64,000 nt of DNA. Source: Peribacillus frigoritolerans (GTDB taxonomy: Bacteria > Bacillota > Bacilli > Bacillales > DSM-1321). Below the pieces are notes generated by a model. It searched no databases, was not told the origin of the DNA, and saw nothing but the letters and a program-made list of their open reading frames with translations. Positions 25,918 through 35,262 of this stretch are shown here, one piece after another (within the stretch, counting starts at the first letter, position 1; each line of letters starts with the position of its first letter). The stretch lies in the NCBI RefSeq assembly GCF_040250305.1, contig NZ_CP158190.1:4806001-4870000 (forward strand), read 5' to 3'. The position numbers and the translations under genes are program-made.

Positions 25918-26073
25918 TTTAAATCAACTGGTGCCGCAGACCGCAAAAGTTTTGTATTGGGAACGATTTTAACATTTGGAAATACACATGACAGTCAAAC
26001 CTTAGAGCCACTTGTTGAACAAGTGATTGAGAAAGTTGGAAAACCGGAAGCCGTTGCCGCAGATGCTGCTTAA
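25918..26073 (+). pseudogene. Transposase fragment, IS1182-type
   Basis: An open stretch of 51 codons without a start reads KSTGAADRKSFVLGTILTFG, then NTHDSQTLEPLVEQVIEKVG and ends EAVAADAA-stop. This is the central DDE-domain part of IS1182-family transposases (G-N-x-H-D-S motif). Both ends of the gene are missing. It begins 30 bases after repeat copy B, so this is a spot that has received several mobile sequences. Confidence 0.7.
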
Positions 26074-26177
26074 ATTTCCCCTGATGCTCCACGATAATCA
26101 AACAATCCAATTGATCACCAAGAAAAAGTTTCATGCAAGAAAATTGTGGAAAAGTAATGATATAGGAGGGATAAGAA

Positions 26178-26762
26178 ATGTTATCAAAAAAACCGGCGGC
26201 CAGAATGGTCAGCGCCGTTATTCTAACCGGTTCACTTTTAGGAGCAGGTGCATCGTTTCCAACAGAACCGGTTGGGGCTGCATCTACAATGGATTCGGCT
26301 TCTGGCATAGCTAAGGAACACGCTCTTACCACCTTACATGAAATCTACAACAAAGCTTTTTCAGGGGAAATGCCTTATACTGCCGTGGGTTTGAAAATTA
26401 ATGAAAACACCCAAAAAGAAGTATATGATGCATTTGGTCCTCCCCCTGAGCCAGGTAACCCAGATGAAGCTTTTGACTATTACCATGCAGAAATGGGGCA
26501 TCCAGGATTTGCATTTGCCTATAACGATGACAAAACCATCTCACAAATCCGATATTTTGGGACAAATGTAGAACGGGACCATAACCTAGGAAGCATCACC
26601 CCTAAAGTTTTAGGAAAACAACTCGGCAGTGCTGACGAAATACGCCACATTTCCAGTACGAATGAAATAAACTACATTTACAAGACCGGAATTTATGAAC
26701 TGCAATTCATTGTTGGTGAAGATCAAACTGTAGATCATATCAATCTACTCGAAGCTAAATAA
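26178..26762 (+). CDS. YjgB-like (DUF4309) secreted protein
   Basis: 194-residue secreted protein: signal peptide with a likely cleavage after V-G-A-A, then a DUF4309 domain (QKEVYDAFGPPPEPGNPDEA, FAYNDDKTISQIRYFG). B. subtilis YjgB is a general-stress protein of unknown function; a weak SigB-like pair (GTTTCA and GGAAAA) lies upstream near 26128 but I would not rely on it. Ribosome site AGGAGGGATAAGAA. Single-gene transcript closed by the terminator at 26786. Confidence 0.8.
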   Translation: MLSKKPAARMVSAVILTGSLLGAGASFPTEPVGAASTMDSASGIAKEHALTTLHEIYNKAFSGEMPYTAVGLKINENTQKEVYDAFGPPPEPGNPDEAFDYYHAEMGHPGFAFAYNDDKTISQIRYFGTNVERDHNLGSITPKVLGKQLGSADEIRHISSTNEINYIYKTGIYELQFIVGEDQTVDHINLLEAK

Positions 26763-26785
26763 TATGTACGGCAAAATGGTTGTCG

Positions 26786-26827
26786 AAGGTTGCAGAGAAT
26801 GCAAATTATCTCTGCAACCTTTTTTTG
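26786..26827 (+). terminator. Terminator of the YjgB-like gene
   Basis: A 13-bp perfect stem AAGGTTGCAGAGA/TCTCTGCAACCTT followed by a run of T. Confidence 0.9.
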
Positions 26828-27012
26828 TTTCAAGCCCCTCCCCCTTCTTTCCTCTTCAACTTCAAAGCCGTGTCACTGCCAAAATCAGATAATGGAAGCA
26901 AAAGGTTCATTTCATTTACATAAACCATACTCCCCCCAAACGGATTCTTAATATTTTTACAATAAAATTAGCTTGTTCAAAATTATTTCAATATATGGAG
27001 GGTGTCAGTAAA

Positions 27013-28593
27013 ATGATTAATAAGTTCAGGGCTTTCACAGTATCGGTTCTAAGCATAGCCATCCTCTTTCAGGGTCTTCCAGCCGCGGTTGCTGCAAATG
27101 ATTCAGCAAACAATCAGGCAAATCCGGGAGGCAGATGGATGAAGGGGGAATATCATGCCCATACCACTCAGTCCGATGATGCCGAGGGATCACAGAGCCT
27201 TGAGAGCTTGCTAAATAACGCATTTGATAAGTATGGTATGGATTGGATGGGAATTTCCGACCACTTGAGGATGTCTTCAAGGGATGCTGAGGGAAATTTG
27301 ATTCCAGGCGGGCCGATACCGCTATCTCAGGGAATCATACAATATCAAGCCCCAAAAATGGAGCAACTGCAAAAAGAGGGCAAATTTAAAAATAAAGTCA
27401 TCTTTTCAGGCTTCGAATGGGATATGCCCACATACGAGCATGTCGGCATAGGAATTCTGGGAGACCAGCCGGGCTCACCGAAAAGTCTGAAAGCTGGCAA
27501 TCAGTTCGAATATCTGTTCACCAACCAGGATGAAAAGATGTTTGATCCTGATGATGTAGCCGTCTGGAAAGCACAGGATCAAAGGGCCAATAAGACATCC
27601 GAGGATGCGCGAACAGCATTGGCATGGCTCGAGAAAAATTATAAGAATACAAGTTATGCCATATTGAACCACCCATCAAGAAAAAGGGTGTACAACATAT
27701 CTGATTTTCGCGACTTCAACAATATAGCCCCGGATGTCATGTTCGGATTTGAAGGTATGCCAGGTAACCAGATGGAGCCGGATAGAGGCGGTTTAAATCT
27801 GACAACACCGGAAAACCGGACCTACGGCGGTTCCGATTACATGCTCGCTAAGGTAGGAGGTGCATGGGATGCGCTTCTTGGGGAAGGTCGTAAGTTCTGG
27901 AACTTTTCCAATTCGGACTCCCATTTTGAAATCAGTGAAAACCGCCTATACTCAAGCGGCTACTGGCCAGGTGAATATTCCAAGAATTATACATGGGTAA
28001 ATGGTTCATCGATGCAATCCGTCCTTGATGGCATGCGATCAGGGAAATCCTTCTCTGTTTTTGGTGACTTGATCGACGCCCTTGATTTCCAAGCTAAAAA
28101 CGGAAACAACAAGGCAGATATGGGCGGGGATCTTAAAGTGAAGGAAGGACAGATGGTCAAGATCACCATCCGATTTAAGAGCCCCCAAAAGAACAATAAC
28201 GGGGACCCGGTCAAGGTGGATCACGTGGATCTGATTTCCGGGGAAGTAACCGGGAAAGCAGATCCTGGAACATCTGCTTATAATAAAGCCACCAATGATA
28301 CGACAAAAGTGGTTAAACGCTTTACAAGTAAAGACTGGAAAACCGATCGCGATGGTTTTCATACCATCACTTACAAAGTCAAAGCAAATAAGGATCAATA
28401 TTTCCGTTTGCGCGGCACGAATCTAGGGGAAAATGTCTCTGGAGAAACGATGGACGGTGAACCGCTGATCGATGCAAAGACTGAAATCGAGGATAACGAA
28501 ACACGCTTTTCAGAAATAAACAAACGTAACTATAAAGACCTTTGGTTCTATTCGAACCCTATCTTCGTCAGTGTAGAGGATAAAAATCATTAA
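27013..28593 (+). CDS. Secreted PHP-type (CehA/McbA-like) metallohydrolase
   Basis: 526-residue exported protein. Signal peptide (residues about 1-27, ending A-A-V-A-A), then a PHP-like metal-binding fold: the paired histidines EYHAHTTQSD, the GISDHLR loop, the glutamate in GFEWDMPTYEH and a later NSDSHFE. PHP proteins cleave phosphoesters or related bonds; the CehA/McbA branch acts on aryl carbamates or phosphonates. The C-terminal 150 residues look beta-rich. The ATG at 27013 is chosen because GGAGGGTG lies 8 bases ahead, inside an alternative upstream start. Substrate unknown. Confidence 0.78.
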   Translation: MINKFRAFTVSVLSIAILFQGLPAAVAANDSANNQANPGGRWMKGEYHAHTTQSDDAEGSQSLESLLNNAFDKYGMDWMGISDHLRMSSRDAEGNLIPGGPIPLSQGIIQYQAPKMEQLQKEGKFKNKVIFSGFEWDMPTYEHVGIGILGDQPGSPKSLKAGNQFEYLFTNQDEKMFDPDDVAVWKAQDQRANKTSEDARTALAWLEKNYKNTSYAILNHPSRKRVYNISDFRDFNNIAPDVMFGFEGMPGNQMEPDRGGLNLTTPENRTYGGSDYMLAKVGGAWDALLGEGRKFWNFSNSDSHFEISENRLYSSGYWPGEYSKNYTWVNGSSMQSVLDGMRSGKSFSVFGDLIDALDFQAKNGNNKADMGGDLKVKEGQMVKITIRFKSPQKNNNGDPVKVDHVDLISGEVTGKADPGTSAYNKATNDTTKVVKRFTSKDWKTDRDGFHTITYKVKANKDQYFRLRGTNLGENVSGETMDGEPLIDAKTEIEDNETRFSEINKRNYKDLWFYSNPIFVSVEDKNH

Positions 28594-28636
28594 AACGTTA
28601 AGTTAAAAAGAATCCTGAAATAGTTCTGGACAGTCC

Positions 28637-28687
28637 AAAAAGCCCCTCTCCACTTAGCTAATAGTTGACGTGGATAAGGGGTTTTTT
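28637..28687 (+). terminator. Terminator of the metallohydrolase gene
   Basis: CCCCTCTCCAC pairs with GTGGATAAGGGG (one bulge) and is followed by TTTTTT. Confidence 0.75.
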
Positions 28688-28827
28688 GTCTCCTTAGAAT
28701 GGATATCGGTTCAGTTCCTTCCCTGGATGACGATACACCTTTCTTTTAGTTTTATTTTCACTTCAATGCGTGAAAAACCGTATAATTCACCAAGTTTCAT
28801 TAACACTAATGATATAAGTTATTTTCA

Positions 28828-28856
28828 TTGACTTTTTTCCTTTTCTTGTATAGTAT
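28828..28856 (+). promoter_or_regulatory. SigA-type promoter of tcyABC
   Basis: TTGACT at 28828-28833 and TAGTAT at 28851-28856 are 17 bases apart, about 45 bases upstream of the tcyA start. Nothing else is seen in the 140 bases between the preceding terminator and this promoter. Confidence 0.65.
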
Positions 28857-28900
28857 CACAGAGTATCAATCCCTATCAGATTACTAGGAGGTTTACCCAA

Positions 28901-29725
28901 ATGAAAAAAATGGTTGCACTTTTATCGCTATTGTTAGCTTTCACGGTTGTACTTACCGCTTGTGGTACCGATACAAAAAATGAGGCAAACGATACCGGCA
29001 ATAAATCTTCTTCACAAGAAAGTCTATATGATAAAGTCAAAAAAGATGGCGTATTAACTGTTGGAACAGAAGGTACATACCCTCCTTTCACATTCCACGA
29101 TGATTCAGATAAACTAACGGGGTTTGATGTTGAAATTGCTCAAGAAGTGGCAAAACGCCTTGGAGTAAAAGCTGAATTCAAGGAAACACAATGGGACGGC
29201 ATGTTTGCAGGCTTGGATGCAAAACGTTTTGATATGATCGCAAACCAAGTGGGCATCGATGAAGACCGTCAAAAGAAATATGATTTCTCTGACCCATATA
29301 TTCAATCAGGAGCGGTATTACTGGTACACAAAGATAATACGGATATTAAATCCTTCGATGATTTAAAAGGCAAGACCTCTGCACAATCATTAACGAGTAA
29401 CTACAATGATCTAGCCAAATCACATGGTGCTGAAGTTACAGGTATTGAAGGATTTTCTCAATCCGTACAGCTTATTGGTTCTAAACGTGTAGATGCGACG
29501 ATCAATGACAAATTATCGTACCTTGATTATAAAAAGCAACACCCGGATGCACCTATCAAAGTGGCTGATGAGGAAGAAAGCGGAGTCGCAAGTGGTTTAA
29601 TGTTCAGAAAAGACAGCGGCAAATTAGTGGAAGAAGTAAACAAAGCACTTAAAGCAATGCAAGACGACGGCACGTACGCGAAAATCTCGGATAAATGGTT
29701 TGGTGAAGATGTTTCTCCTAAGTAA
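28901..29725 (+). CDS. tcyA: L-cystine ABC transporter substrate-binding lipoprotein TcyA
   Basis: 274-residue lipoprotein: signal peptide ending in L-T-A-C, then a periplasmic-binding fold. It reads very like B. subtilis TcyA, including [30 protein letters not shown] and [18 protein letters not shown], and so should bind cystine. AGGAGGTTTACCCAA precedes the ATG. Its end overlaps the permease gene by 17 bases, and the ATPase follows, giving the complete importer. In B. subtilis sulphur-dependent control by CymR acts on cystine uptake genes; no CymR site is claimed here. Confidence 0.88.
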   Translation: MKKMVALLSLLLAFTVVLTACGTDTKNEANDTGNKSSSQESLYDKVKKDGVLTVGTEGTYPPFTFHDDSDKLTGFDVEIAQEVAKRLGVKAEFKETQWDGMFAGLDAKRFDMIANQVGIDEDRQKKYDFSDPYIQSGAVLLVHKDNTDIKSFDDLKGKTSAQSLTSNYNDLAKSHGAEVTGIEGFSQSVQLIGSKRVDATINDKLSYLDYKKQHPDAPIKVADEEESGVASGLMFRKDSGKLVEEVNKALKAMQDDGTYAKISDKWFGEDVSPK

Positions 29726-30413
29726 CATTTTCACCGACCCCGAGCGCATGAACCAGCTTGTTTCCATCGCTCAAACCTCCCTCTATCCTATGATAGAGGG
29801 AGCTATTCAATATACGATTCCACTAACATTGATCACATTCGTTCTCGGCCTTATTCTTGCTGTACTCACAGCATTGGCTAGATTATCTTCCATAAGGATT
29901 CTTCAAATAATTGCGCGTGTATATGTGTCAATCATCCGCGGGACACCTTTACTTGTGCAATTATTTATCATTTTCTATGGACTTCCAAATTTAGATGTTA
30001 CCATCAATCCTTTCATATCGGCTATTATAGGATTCTCTTTAAATGTGGGAGCATACGCTTCGGAAATTATCCGGGCAGCCATTTTATCCATACCAAAAGG
30101 GCAATGGGAAGCAGGCTATTCAATCGGGATGACATATACCCAAGCTTTAAAGCGCATCATTTTGCCTCAAGCTGCGCGGGTATCCATTCCCCCATTATCC
30201 AATACGTTCATTAGCCTTTTAAAAGATACATCGCTTGCCTCACTTATTCTTGTAACGGAATTATTCCGTAAAGCTCAAGAAATCGCTGCAAAAAACTATG
30301 AATTTCTACTACTTTACATGGAAGCAGCTGCTTTATATTGGATTTTGTGTACGATTCTATCTTTCATTCAAGGAAGTTTAGAGGACAGACTTAATCGTTA
30401 TGTAGCAAAATAA
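29709..30413 (+). CDS. tcyB: L-cystine ABC transporter permease TcyB
   Basis: 234-residue permease, the length of B. subtilis TcyB, with about five membrane segments, the [10 protein letters not shown] stretch and the ATPase-docking EAA loop ([20 protein letters not shown]). Start at ATG 29709 (GGTGAAG just before it), lying inside the end of tcyA, so translation is coupled. It forms the channel of the TcyABC importer. Confidence 0.88.
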   Translation: MFLLSNIFTDPERMNQLVSIAQTSLYPMIEGAIQYTIPLTLITFVLGLILAVLTALARLSSIRILQIIARVYVSIIRGTPLLVQLFIIFYGLPNLDVTINPFISAIIGFSLNVGAYASEIIRAAILSIPKGQWEAGYSIGMTYTQALKRIILPQAARVSIPPLSNTFISLLKDTSLASLILVTELFRKAQEIAAKNYEFLLLYMEAAALYWILCTILSFIQGSLEDRLNRYVAK

Positions 30414-30442
30414 GAACCGCAGTAGTTAAAGGAGATTTTAAA

Positions 30443-31180
30443 ATGATCAACATTAAGAATCTTCATAAATCGTTTGGTGACCTTGAAGTATTAAAGGGCA
30501 TCGATTTGGAAGTGGAGCAAGGTAAAGTCATTGTATTGATCGGTCCTTCGGGTTCAGGTAAAACAACCTTTCTTCGGTGTTTGAATCTCCTTGAGGTGCC
30601 AACGGACGGGACGATTGAAATCGATGCAACGGAAATGGACTTCAAAAAACCCGTTAGAAAAAATTCGATTACATCTTTTCGCAGTTTGACAGGGATGGTT
30701 TTCCAAAGCTATAACCTCTTCCCCCACAAAACAGCATTGGAAAATGTAATGGAAGGACCCATCATTGTAAAAAACATAGCCAAACAGCAAGCGAAGGAAA
30801 CGGCTGCTGCCCTGCTTACAAAGGTGGGCTTAGGTGAAAAAATCGATTTTTATCCGTTTCAATTGTCCGGCGGACAGCAACAACGGGTCGGAATTGCAAG
30901 GGCACTGGCCATGGAGCCTAAGGTCATGCTATTCGATGAACCCACTTCCGCTTTGGATCCCGAACTAGTTGGAGACGTCCTGCAGGTCATGAAAGACCTG
31001 GCGAAAGATGAAGGCATGACAATGATCGTGGTAACCCATGAAATGCGTTTCGCCCGTGAAGTCGCCGATGAAGTCATTTTCATGGATGAAGGAAAAATAA
31101 TGGAGCGGGGAACACCCGAGCAGATTTTCACCAACCCTAAAGAAGCGCGCACACGAAAATTCCTCAATATGATTCAATAA
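30443..31180 (+). CDS. tcyC: L-cystine ABC transporter ATP-binding protein TcyC
   Basis: 245-residue ATPase with Walker [10 protein letters not shown], signature LSGGQQQR, Walker B VMLFDEP and the VVTHEMRFA switch. Size and order match B. subtilis TcyC. AAAGGAGATTTTAAA precedes the ATG, 29 bases after the permease. A CGGTGC/GCACCG hairpin and then a strong terminator follow. Confidence 0.9.
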   Translation: MINIKNLHKSFGDLEVLKGIDLEVEQGKVIVLIGPSGSGKTTFLRCLNLLEVPTDGTIEIDATEMDFKKPVRKNSITSFRSLTGMVFQSYNLFPHKTALENVMEGPIIVKNIAKQQAKETAAALLTKVGLGEKIDFYPFQLSGGQQQRVGIARALAMEPKVMLFDEPTSALDPELVGDVLQVMKDLAKDEGMTMIVVTHEMRFAREVADEVIFMDEGKIMERGTPEQIFTNPKEARTRKFLNMIQ

Positions 31181-31212
31181 AAAAACGGTGCTATTCAAGC
31201 ACCGCTCGCAGC

Positions 31213-31240
31213 CCCCCATTTTTTAGAAATGGGGGTTTTT
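31213..31240. terminator. Terminator between tcyC and the MFS gene
   Basis: CCCCCATTT and AAATGGGGG pair around a five-base loop and are followed by TTTTT on the plus strand. It also lies directly after the stop of the convergent MFS gene. Confidence 0.9.
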
Positions 31241-31253
31241 GCCCATCATTATA

Positions 31254-32429
31254 TTAATGAGATGCATGGACCTGTTTAGTATGTGTCCGTGCATGGTATA
31301 ACTGAAAAAGAATCAAAGCAAAAACGGAAAGGATGGCACCCGATATAAATGGTAAATCAATAGAAATCGAAAATAACCAACCGCCGATCGGAGGACCCGC
31401 AATCCTGCCGAACGAGTCGAAGGAAGATAGCAGTCCCGTGACACTGCCATGGCCCGTCATGGAACTTTTGGTAAGCAGTGCCGAAATTGCCGGCCGGATG
31501 AACCCATTCCCCACTCCGAAAATCGTCAGGAAGACCGCCGATGTCCAGAACCCGGAAGAAAACAGGATGAGAATGAAACCAACTGCCGAGACGATGATTC
31601 CCATTCGGATGACCGCGCCTTCCCCATATTTCTTTGTCATCCTACCCACTAATCCACCTTGAACGATCGCACTCCCAAACCCCATGATCATAAAGATATA
31701 GCCTAATTGTACAAGACTTATATCAGCCTTTTTGGCTGCAAAATAAGCAAAAGTCGTTTCGAGTCCTGCCATTGAAAGAGTGACGATCAATTGCAGAAAG
31801 AACATGGTTTTAAGAGGCCCACTAAAGGCTTTCCACATGGACTCTTTATTTTTTGACTGCTGGGTCCTCTTTTCAACTGTATGTGATTCCTTCAGCATCG
31901 CAATCACTAAGAATAAAGTAATCAAAGAGGAAATTCCAGCAATGTAAAAAGGTAAATTCAAACTTGATTTGGAAAATACCCCGCCAATCGCCGGACCAAA
32001 GATGAAACCAAGCCCTGTAGCTGCCCCGATGATTCCCATCCCTTTTCCCCGATCTTCCGGCGTCGTGATGTCAGCCACATACGCCATTGCGGTTGGCATG
32101 TTTGCCGATGACAAAATCCCGCCAATGATCCTTGCTACAAATAATACCCATAAGGAATCTGCCGAAGCCGTGATAAAAAACGACAGAGCCAAGCCAGCAA
32201 TCCCGATTATCATGACAGGCTTACGTCCTATCCGGTCTGATATACGTCCCCATATCGGGGCAAAAAATAATTGCATCAGTGAATAAACAGCCATTAAAAG
32301 GCCAAGCTCTGTAGGACTGCCACCAACCTTTTCAGCAAGGAATGGAATGACGGGAATGATGATCCCAAATCCGACCATGACTAAAAACATCACTAAAAAA
32401 AGTACGGGTAACACCTTTTTTGTTTCCAT
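31254..32429 (-). CDS. MFS drug efflux-type transporter
   Basis: 391-residue transporter with about twelve membrane segments. Motif A is GRISDRIGRKP and the motif C region of drug:proton antiporters is visible as GAATGLGFIFGPAIGG in segment 5. It belongs to the tetracycline/multidrug exporter side of the superfamily. Substrate unknown; no regulator lies beside it, but it is divergent from a two-component system 333 bases away. That gap holds no further gene. Confidence 0.88.
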   Translation of the reverse strand: METKKVLPVLFLVMFLVMVGFGIIIPVIPFLAEKVGGSPTELGLLMAVYSLMQLFFAPIWGRISDRIGRKPVMIIGIAGLALSFFITASADSLWVLFVARIIGGILSSANMPTAMAYVADITTPEDRGKGMGIIGAATGLGFIFGPAIGGVFSKSSLNLPFYIAGISSLITLFLVIAMLKESHTVEKRTQQSKNKESMWKAFSGPLKTMFFLQLIVTLSMAGLETTFAYFAAKKADISLVQLGYIFMIMGFGSAIVQGGLVGRMTKKYGEGAVIRMGIIVSAVGFILILFSSGFWTSAVFLTIFGVGNGFIRPAISALLTKSSMTGHGSVTGLLSSFDSFGRIAGPPIGGWLFSISIDLPFISGAILSVFALILFQLYHARTHTKQVHASH

Positions 32430-32696
32430 TATATTTTTCTCCTTTTATTCTTCCACATTCGCTACGTACATTGGATCGAATTCCTAAAATCCCATTACTT
32501 AGCATAATCTTCCTAGCAATTCTTTAAACAGTTTATCATACAACCTTTACCAAATCAGTATGAAGCACGATCTTCTTGCCCAAACCACCTTAACTAAATA
32601 CAGAACAGACAACAGGATTCCTGATCTCAACATTAATTTTTCATGTAATGGCACTTTCGTGAAAATAATGGATGAGTTTGTTAAAAAACTTTCCCT

Positions 32697-32718
32697 CCCC
32701 TTATTTTTTGTTAAGGGG
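32697..32718 (+). promoter_or_regulatory. Inverted repeat upstream of the response-regulator gene
   Basis: CCCCTTA and TAAGGGG are separated by 8 bases, just before a possible -10 box TATACT at about 32724. The location suggests an operator, perhaps for autoregulation; no consensus was matched. The rest of the 333-base intergenic stretch shows nothing I can name. Confidence 0.35.
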
Positions 32719-32762
32719 TACTCTATACTGTAGGGTATGATTGAAGTTTAGGAGGTAAAAGA

Positions 32763-33473
32763 ATGTCTAATGATCAGTGGATTTTAATTATTGACGATGA
32801 AGAAGATTTGGCACGTCTCATGGAGACGGTTTTACATAAAGAAGGTATCCCGAATATTGTTACGGCGGGGACGATTGCGGATGGGTGGGCAAAGTTTCAA
32901 AAGTTCGATCCATCACTAGTCTTGCTAGATATTATGCTGCCAGATGGTGAAGGCTATGATTTATGCAAGCAAATTCGGGAAGTGTCGAATGTGCCCATTT
33001 TATTTTTGTCGGCAAAGGATGAGGAAATTGATAAGCTTTTAGGGTTGGCGATTGGCGGGGATGATTATATTACCAAGCCATTCAGTCCGAAGGAAGTTGC
33101 ATATCGGGTAAAGGCGCAGCTGAGGCGTGCGGGCTTTTCAGAGGAAAAAGCTGCTCCAAAAAAATTTCAAGTTGGTCCTTTTGAGCTTAGTGCAAATGAA
33201 AATGAATTGAAAAAGGATGGCAAAACGCTAGAGCTCACAGCTAAAGAAATCGGACTGATGAGCTGTTTTATCCATCACCCAAATCAGATTTTGAGCAAGG
33301 AAACTTTATTTGAACATGTGTGGGGCGATGATTACTTTGGCTCTGATAATACAGTGATGGTTCATATTCACCGTTTACGCGAAAAAATCGAGGCAGATCC
33401 TTCAAATCCTTCTTTTTTAATAACCGTTAAAGGACTTGGTTATAAATTACAAACAAAGGGTGAAACAAGATGA
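32763..33473 (+). CDS. OmpR-family response regulator
   Basis: 236 residues: receiver domain (acidic pair D11-D12, phosphate acceptor D56 in LVLLDIMLPDGEG, conserved K in DDYITKPF) and a C-terminal winged helix (about residues 140-232, ending IHRLREKIEADPSN and VKGLGYKL). AGGAGGTAAAAGA precedes the ATG. It overlaps the kinase gene by 4 bases. It faces a BceAB/YxdLM-type ABC operon, which it probably controls through the direct repeats at 37986-38015. Confidence 0.92.
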   Translation: MSNDQWILIIDDEEDLARLMETVLHKEGIPNIVTAGTIADGWAKFQKFDPSLVLLDIMLPDGEGYDLCKQIREVSNVPILFLSAKDEEIDKLLGLAIGGDDYITKPFSPKEVAYRVKAQLRRAGFSEEKAAPKKFQVGPFELSANENELKKDGKTLELTAKEIGLMSCFIHHPNQILSKETLFEHVWGDDYFGSDNTVMVHIHRLREKIEADPSNPSFLITVKGLGYKLQTKGETR

Positions 33474-34858
33474 AGTGGAAATTGACACGGCGCTTTTTAG
33501 GATCCGTTGTGACAATTGTTGTAATCGTAGGGATCGTAAATACAATTTTACTTTTATGCTTACTCTTTGTTCATTTCGACACGGAAGAGGAATCTGCGGA
33601 AAACTTTAGCCGATCTTTTTCACAATATGTAGAACTGATAGATGACAAACCGATGGTAAATGAAGAAGGGCTGGAAAAACTGCGGAACAATAACGCCTGG
33701 ATACAATTTTTGAATGATAAGGGTGAACAAGTTGCAGCCTATTACACACCTCAAGAATTGCAAACCGTATATTCTCCTGTTGAAATCGTCCAAATGTATA
33801 AGTATAAAGAAATTGATGCAGAGACGACTGTTTTTGTCGGCGAAGCTCATGATTTCAGCTATTTTGTAGGGGTTAAAGATCGAGGAATTGGCCGATATGT
33901 AATGTCCTATAATTATGTTCACCTTTTAAAGTACATCAACATCATACTTTTACTGTTTTTAACCGTGGATATTATTATCGCCCTAGTCATTGGACTATTA
34001 TTTGGTAAAAGATTAACGACACCACTTAACATTTTAATAGAAGGAATACAGCAGCTTCGCGAAAGACGTTTCAAAAAGATGAGTATACCAAAAGGCGTTT
34101 ATGAGGATGTATTTCACAATATGAATGAACTATCTATAAAGTTGGATCAGTATGAAAAGGAACGTGATCAACTCGACCAAATGCGTGAGGAATGGATTAG
34201 CAATGTTTCTCATGACATGAAGACACCACTTGCTTCCATCCATGGGTATACAGAATTGATGAAAGATAATGCCACTGAATTAACACCACAGGAATTGTAT
34301 GAGTTTACATCCATTATTAATAGACAGTCCGTATATATGAAAGATTTGCTGGATGATCTCAATTTAACGATGCGTTTGCGCAACCAACGACTTCCTTTGC
34401 AATTTGAAGATGTTGATATCGTTAAGTTTATAAAAGAAATGACGATCGAGCTTTTAAATGATTCACAATTTGGTGATAAACAGGTTGAATTTGAGGCAAA
34501 TGTGGATAAAGCAACACATAAAGTGGATAAAAAATTACTGAAACGGGCGATTTTTAACTTTATCTACAATGCGCTCGTACATAATGATGAAAATGTCGTC
34601 GTGAAAATACAAATTGATGATATTGGTCCACAATCGGAACTTGATACCAAAATTACCATTGCCGATAATGGCCGCGGTATTCCCGACAAAGACTTGGAAC
34701 AGGTTTTTGAACGCTACTATCGAGGTACGAATACTGCCAGTACACATGGGACCGGTTTAGGAATGGCCATTGCAAGGGACATTATTCTGGCTCATAAAGG
34801 TAAACTTGATTTGACTAGCGTTGAAAATAAGGGAACCACAATTACGATACTTTTATAA
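33470..34858 (+). CDS. Sensor histidine kinase with extracytoplasmic domain
   Basis: 462 residues. Membrane segments at about 11-35 and 152-178 enclose a roughly 115-residue external sensor; a HAMP linker follows, then the phosphorylation helix (SNVSHDMKTPLASIHGYTEL), N-box (NFIYNALVHND) and G-boxes (DNGRGI, GTGLGMAI). All catalytic motifs are intact. B. subtilis kinases that pair with YxdLM/BceAB transporters are short and lack an external sensor, so this kinase is of a different architecture. It ends at a terminator shared with the convergent ABC operon. Confidence 0.92.
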   Translation: MKWKLTRRFLGSVVTIVVIVGIVNTILLLCLLFVHFDTEEESAENFSRSFSQYVELIDDKPMVNEEGLEKLRNNNAWIQFLNDKGEQVAAYYTPQELQTVYSPVEIVQMYKYKEIDAETTVFVGEAHDFSYFVGVKDRGIGRYVMSYNYVHLLKYINIILLLFLTVDIIIALVIGLLFGKRLTTPLNILIEGIQQLRERRFKKMSIPKGVYEDVFHNMNELSIKLDQYEKERDQLDQMREEWISNVSHDMKTPLASIHGYTELMKDNATELTPQELYEFTSIINRQSVYMKDLLDDLNLTMRLRNQRLPLQFEDVDIVKFIKEMTIELLNDSQFGDKQVEFEANVDKATHKVDKKLLKRAIFNFIYNALVHNDENVVVKIQIDDIGPQSELDTKITIADNGRGIPDKDLEQVFERYYRGTNTASTHGTGLGMAIARDIILAHKGKLDLTSVENKGTTITILL

Positions 34859-34865
34859 TTATTTA

Positions 34866-34900
34866 AAGGGCTGTCCATAATTTACAGACAGCCCTTCTTT
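34866..34900. terminator. Bidirectional terminator
   Basis: AAGGGCTGTC (34866-34875) pairs with GACAGCCCTT (34887-34896), followed by CTTTC. It separates the two-component genes from the convergent ABC operon. Confidence 0.75.
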
Positions 34901-34903
34901 CAT

Positions 34904-35257
34904 TTATTTTGTTCGTGCCTTTTTTGGAATATCCTCAAATTTCACTTCATCATATGACGAAACCTCATCACTATTTTTCACGTACATCTTTAAGTAAGCG
35001 TCTTTTCGAAGGTTTTTTTGTGCCGTGAATTCAAGGGGTATCGTTTCACCATCTGCATTTTTGGCGTCCAGTTTATAAGAATAGTAAGTCATCACTGAAC
35101 CATCATCCAGTTTGGTTTCATGTTGTACCCCATCCTCTGTAATTTGCAAATAATAATTATCGGCATTCATGCGGTTAAAGTCTATTTTAGTAAGCGCGAA
35201 GACCCCTGCCGCTCCCAGTATAAACAAAATGCCAACTACCATAATAAATTTCTTCAT
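34904..35257 (-). CDS. YxeA family (DUF1093) exported protein
   Basis: 117-residue protein with an N-terminal membrane/signal segment (MKKFIMVVGILFILGAAG) and a small beta-rich domain typical of YxeA. In B. subtilis yxeA lies beside yxdLM, as here. The ATG at 35257 is chosen because AGAAGGATGATCGAG precedes it; an ATG nine bases upstream touches that site. It begins 5 bases after the permease stop, so it is the last gene of the ATPase-permease-YxeA operon. Function unknown, probably linked to the transporter. Confidence 0.82.
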   Translation of the reverse strand: MKKFIMVVGILFILGAAGVFALTKIDFNRMNADNYYLQITEDGVQHETKLDDGSVMTYYSYKLDAKNADGETIPLEFTAQKNLRKDAYLKMYVKNSDEVSSYDEVKFEDIPKKARTK

Positions 35258-35262
35258 CTCGA

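Noticed and set aside
26128..26155. SigB-like promoter before the YjgB-like gene
   Set aside because: GTTTCA and GGAAAA match the consensus only in part; the idea rests mostly on what is known of B. subtilis yjgB.
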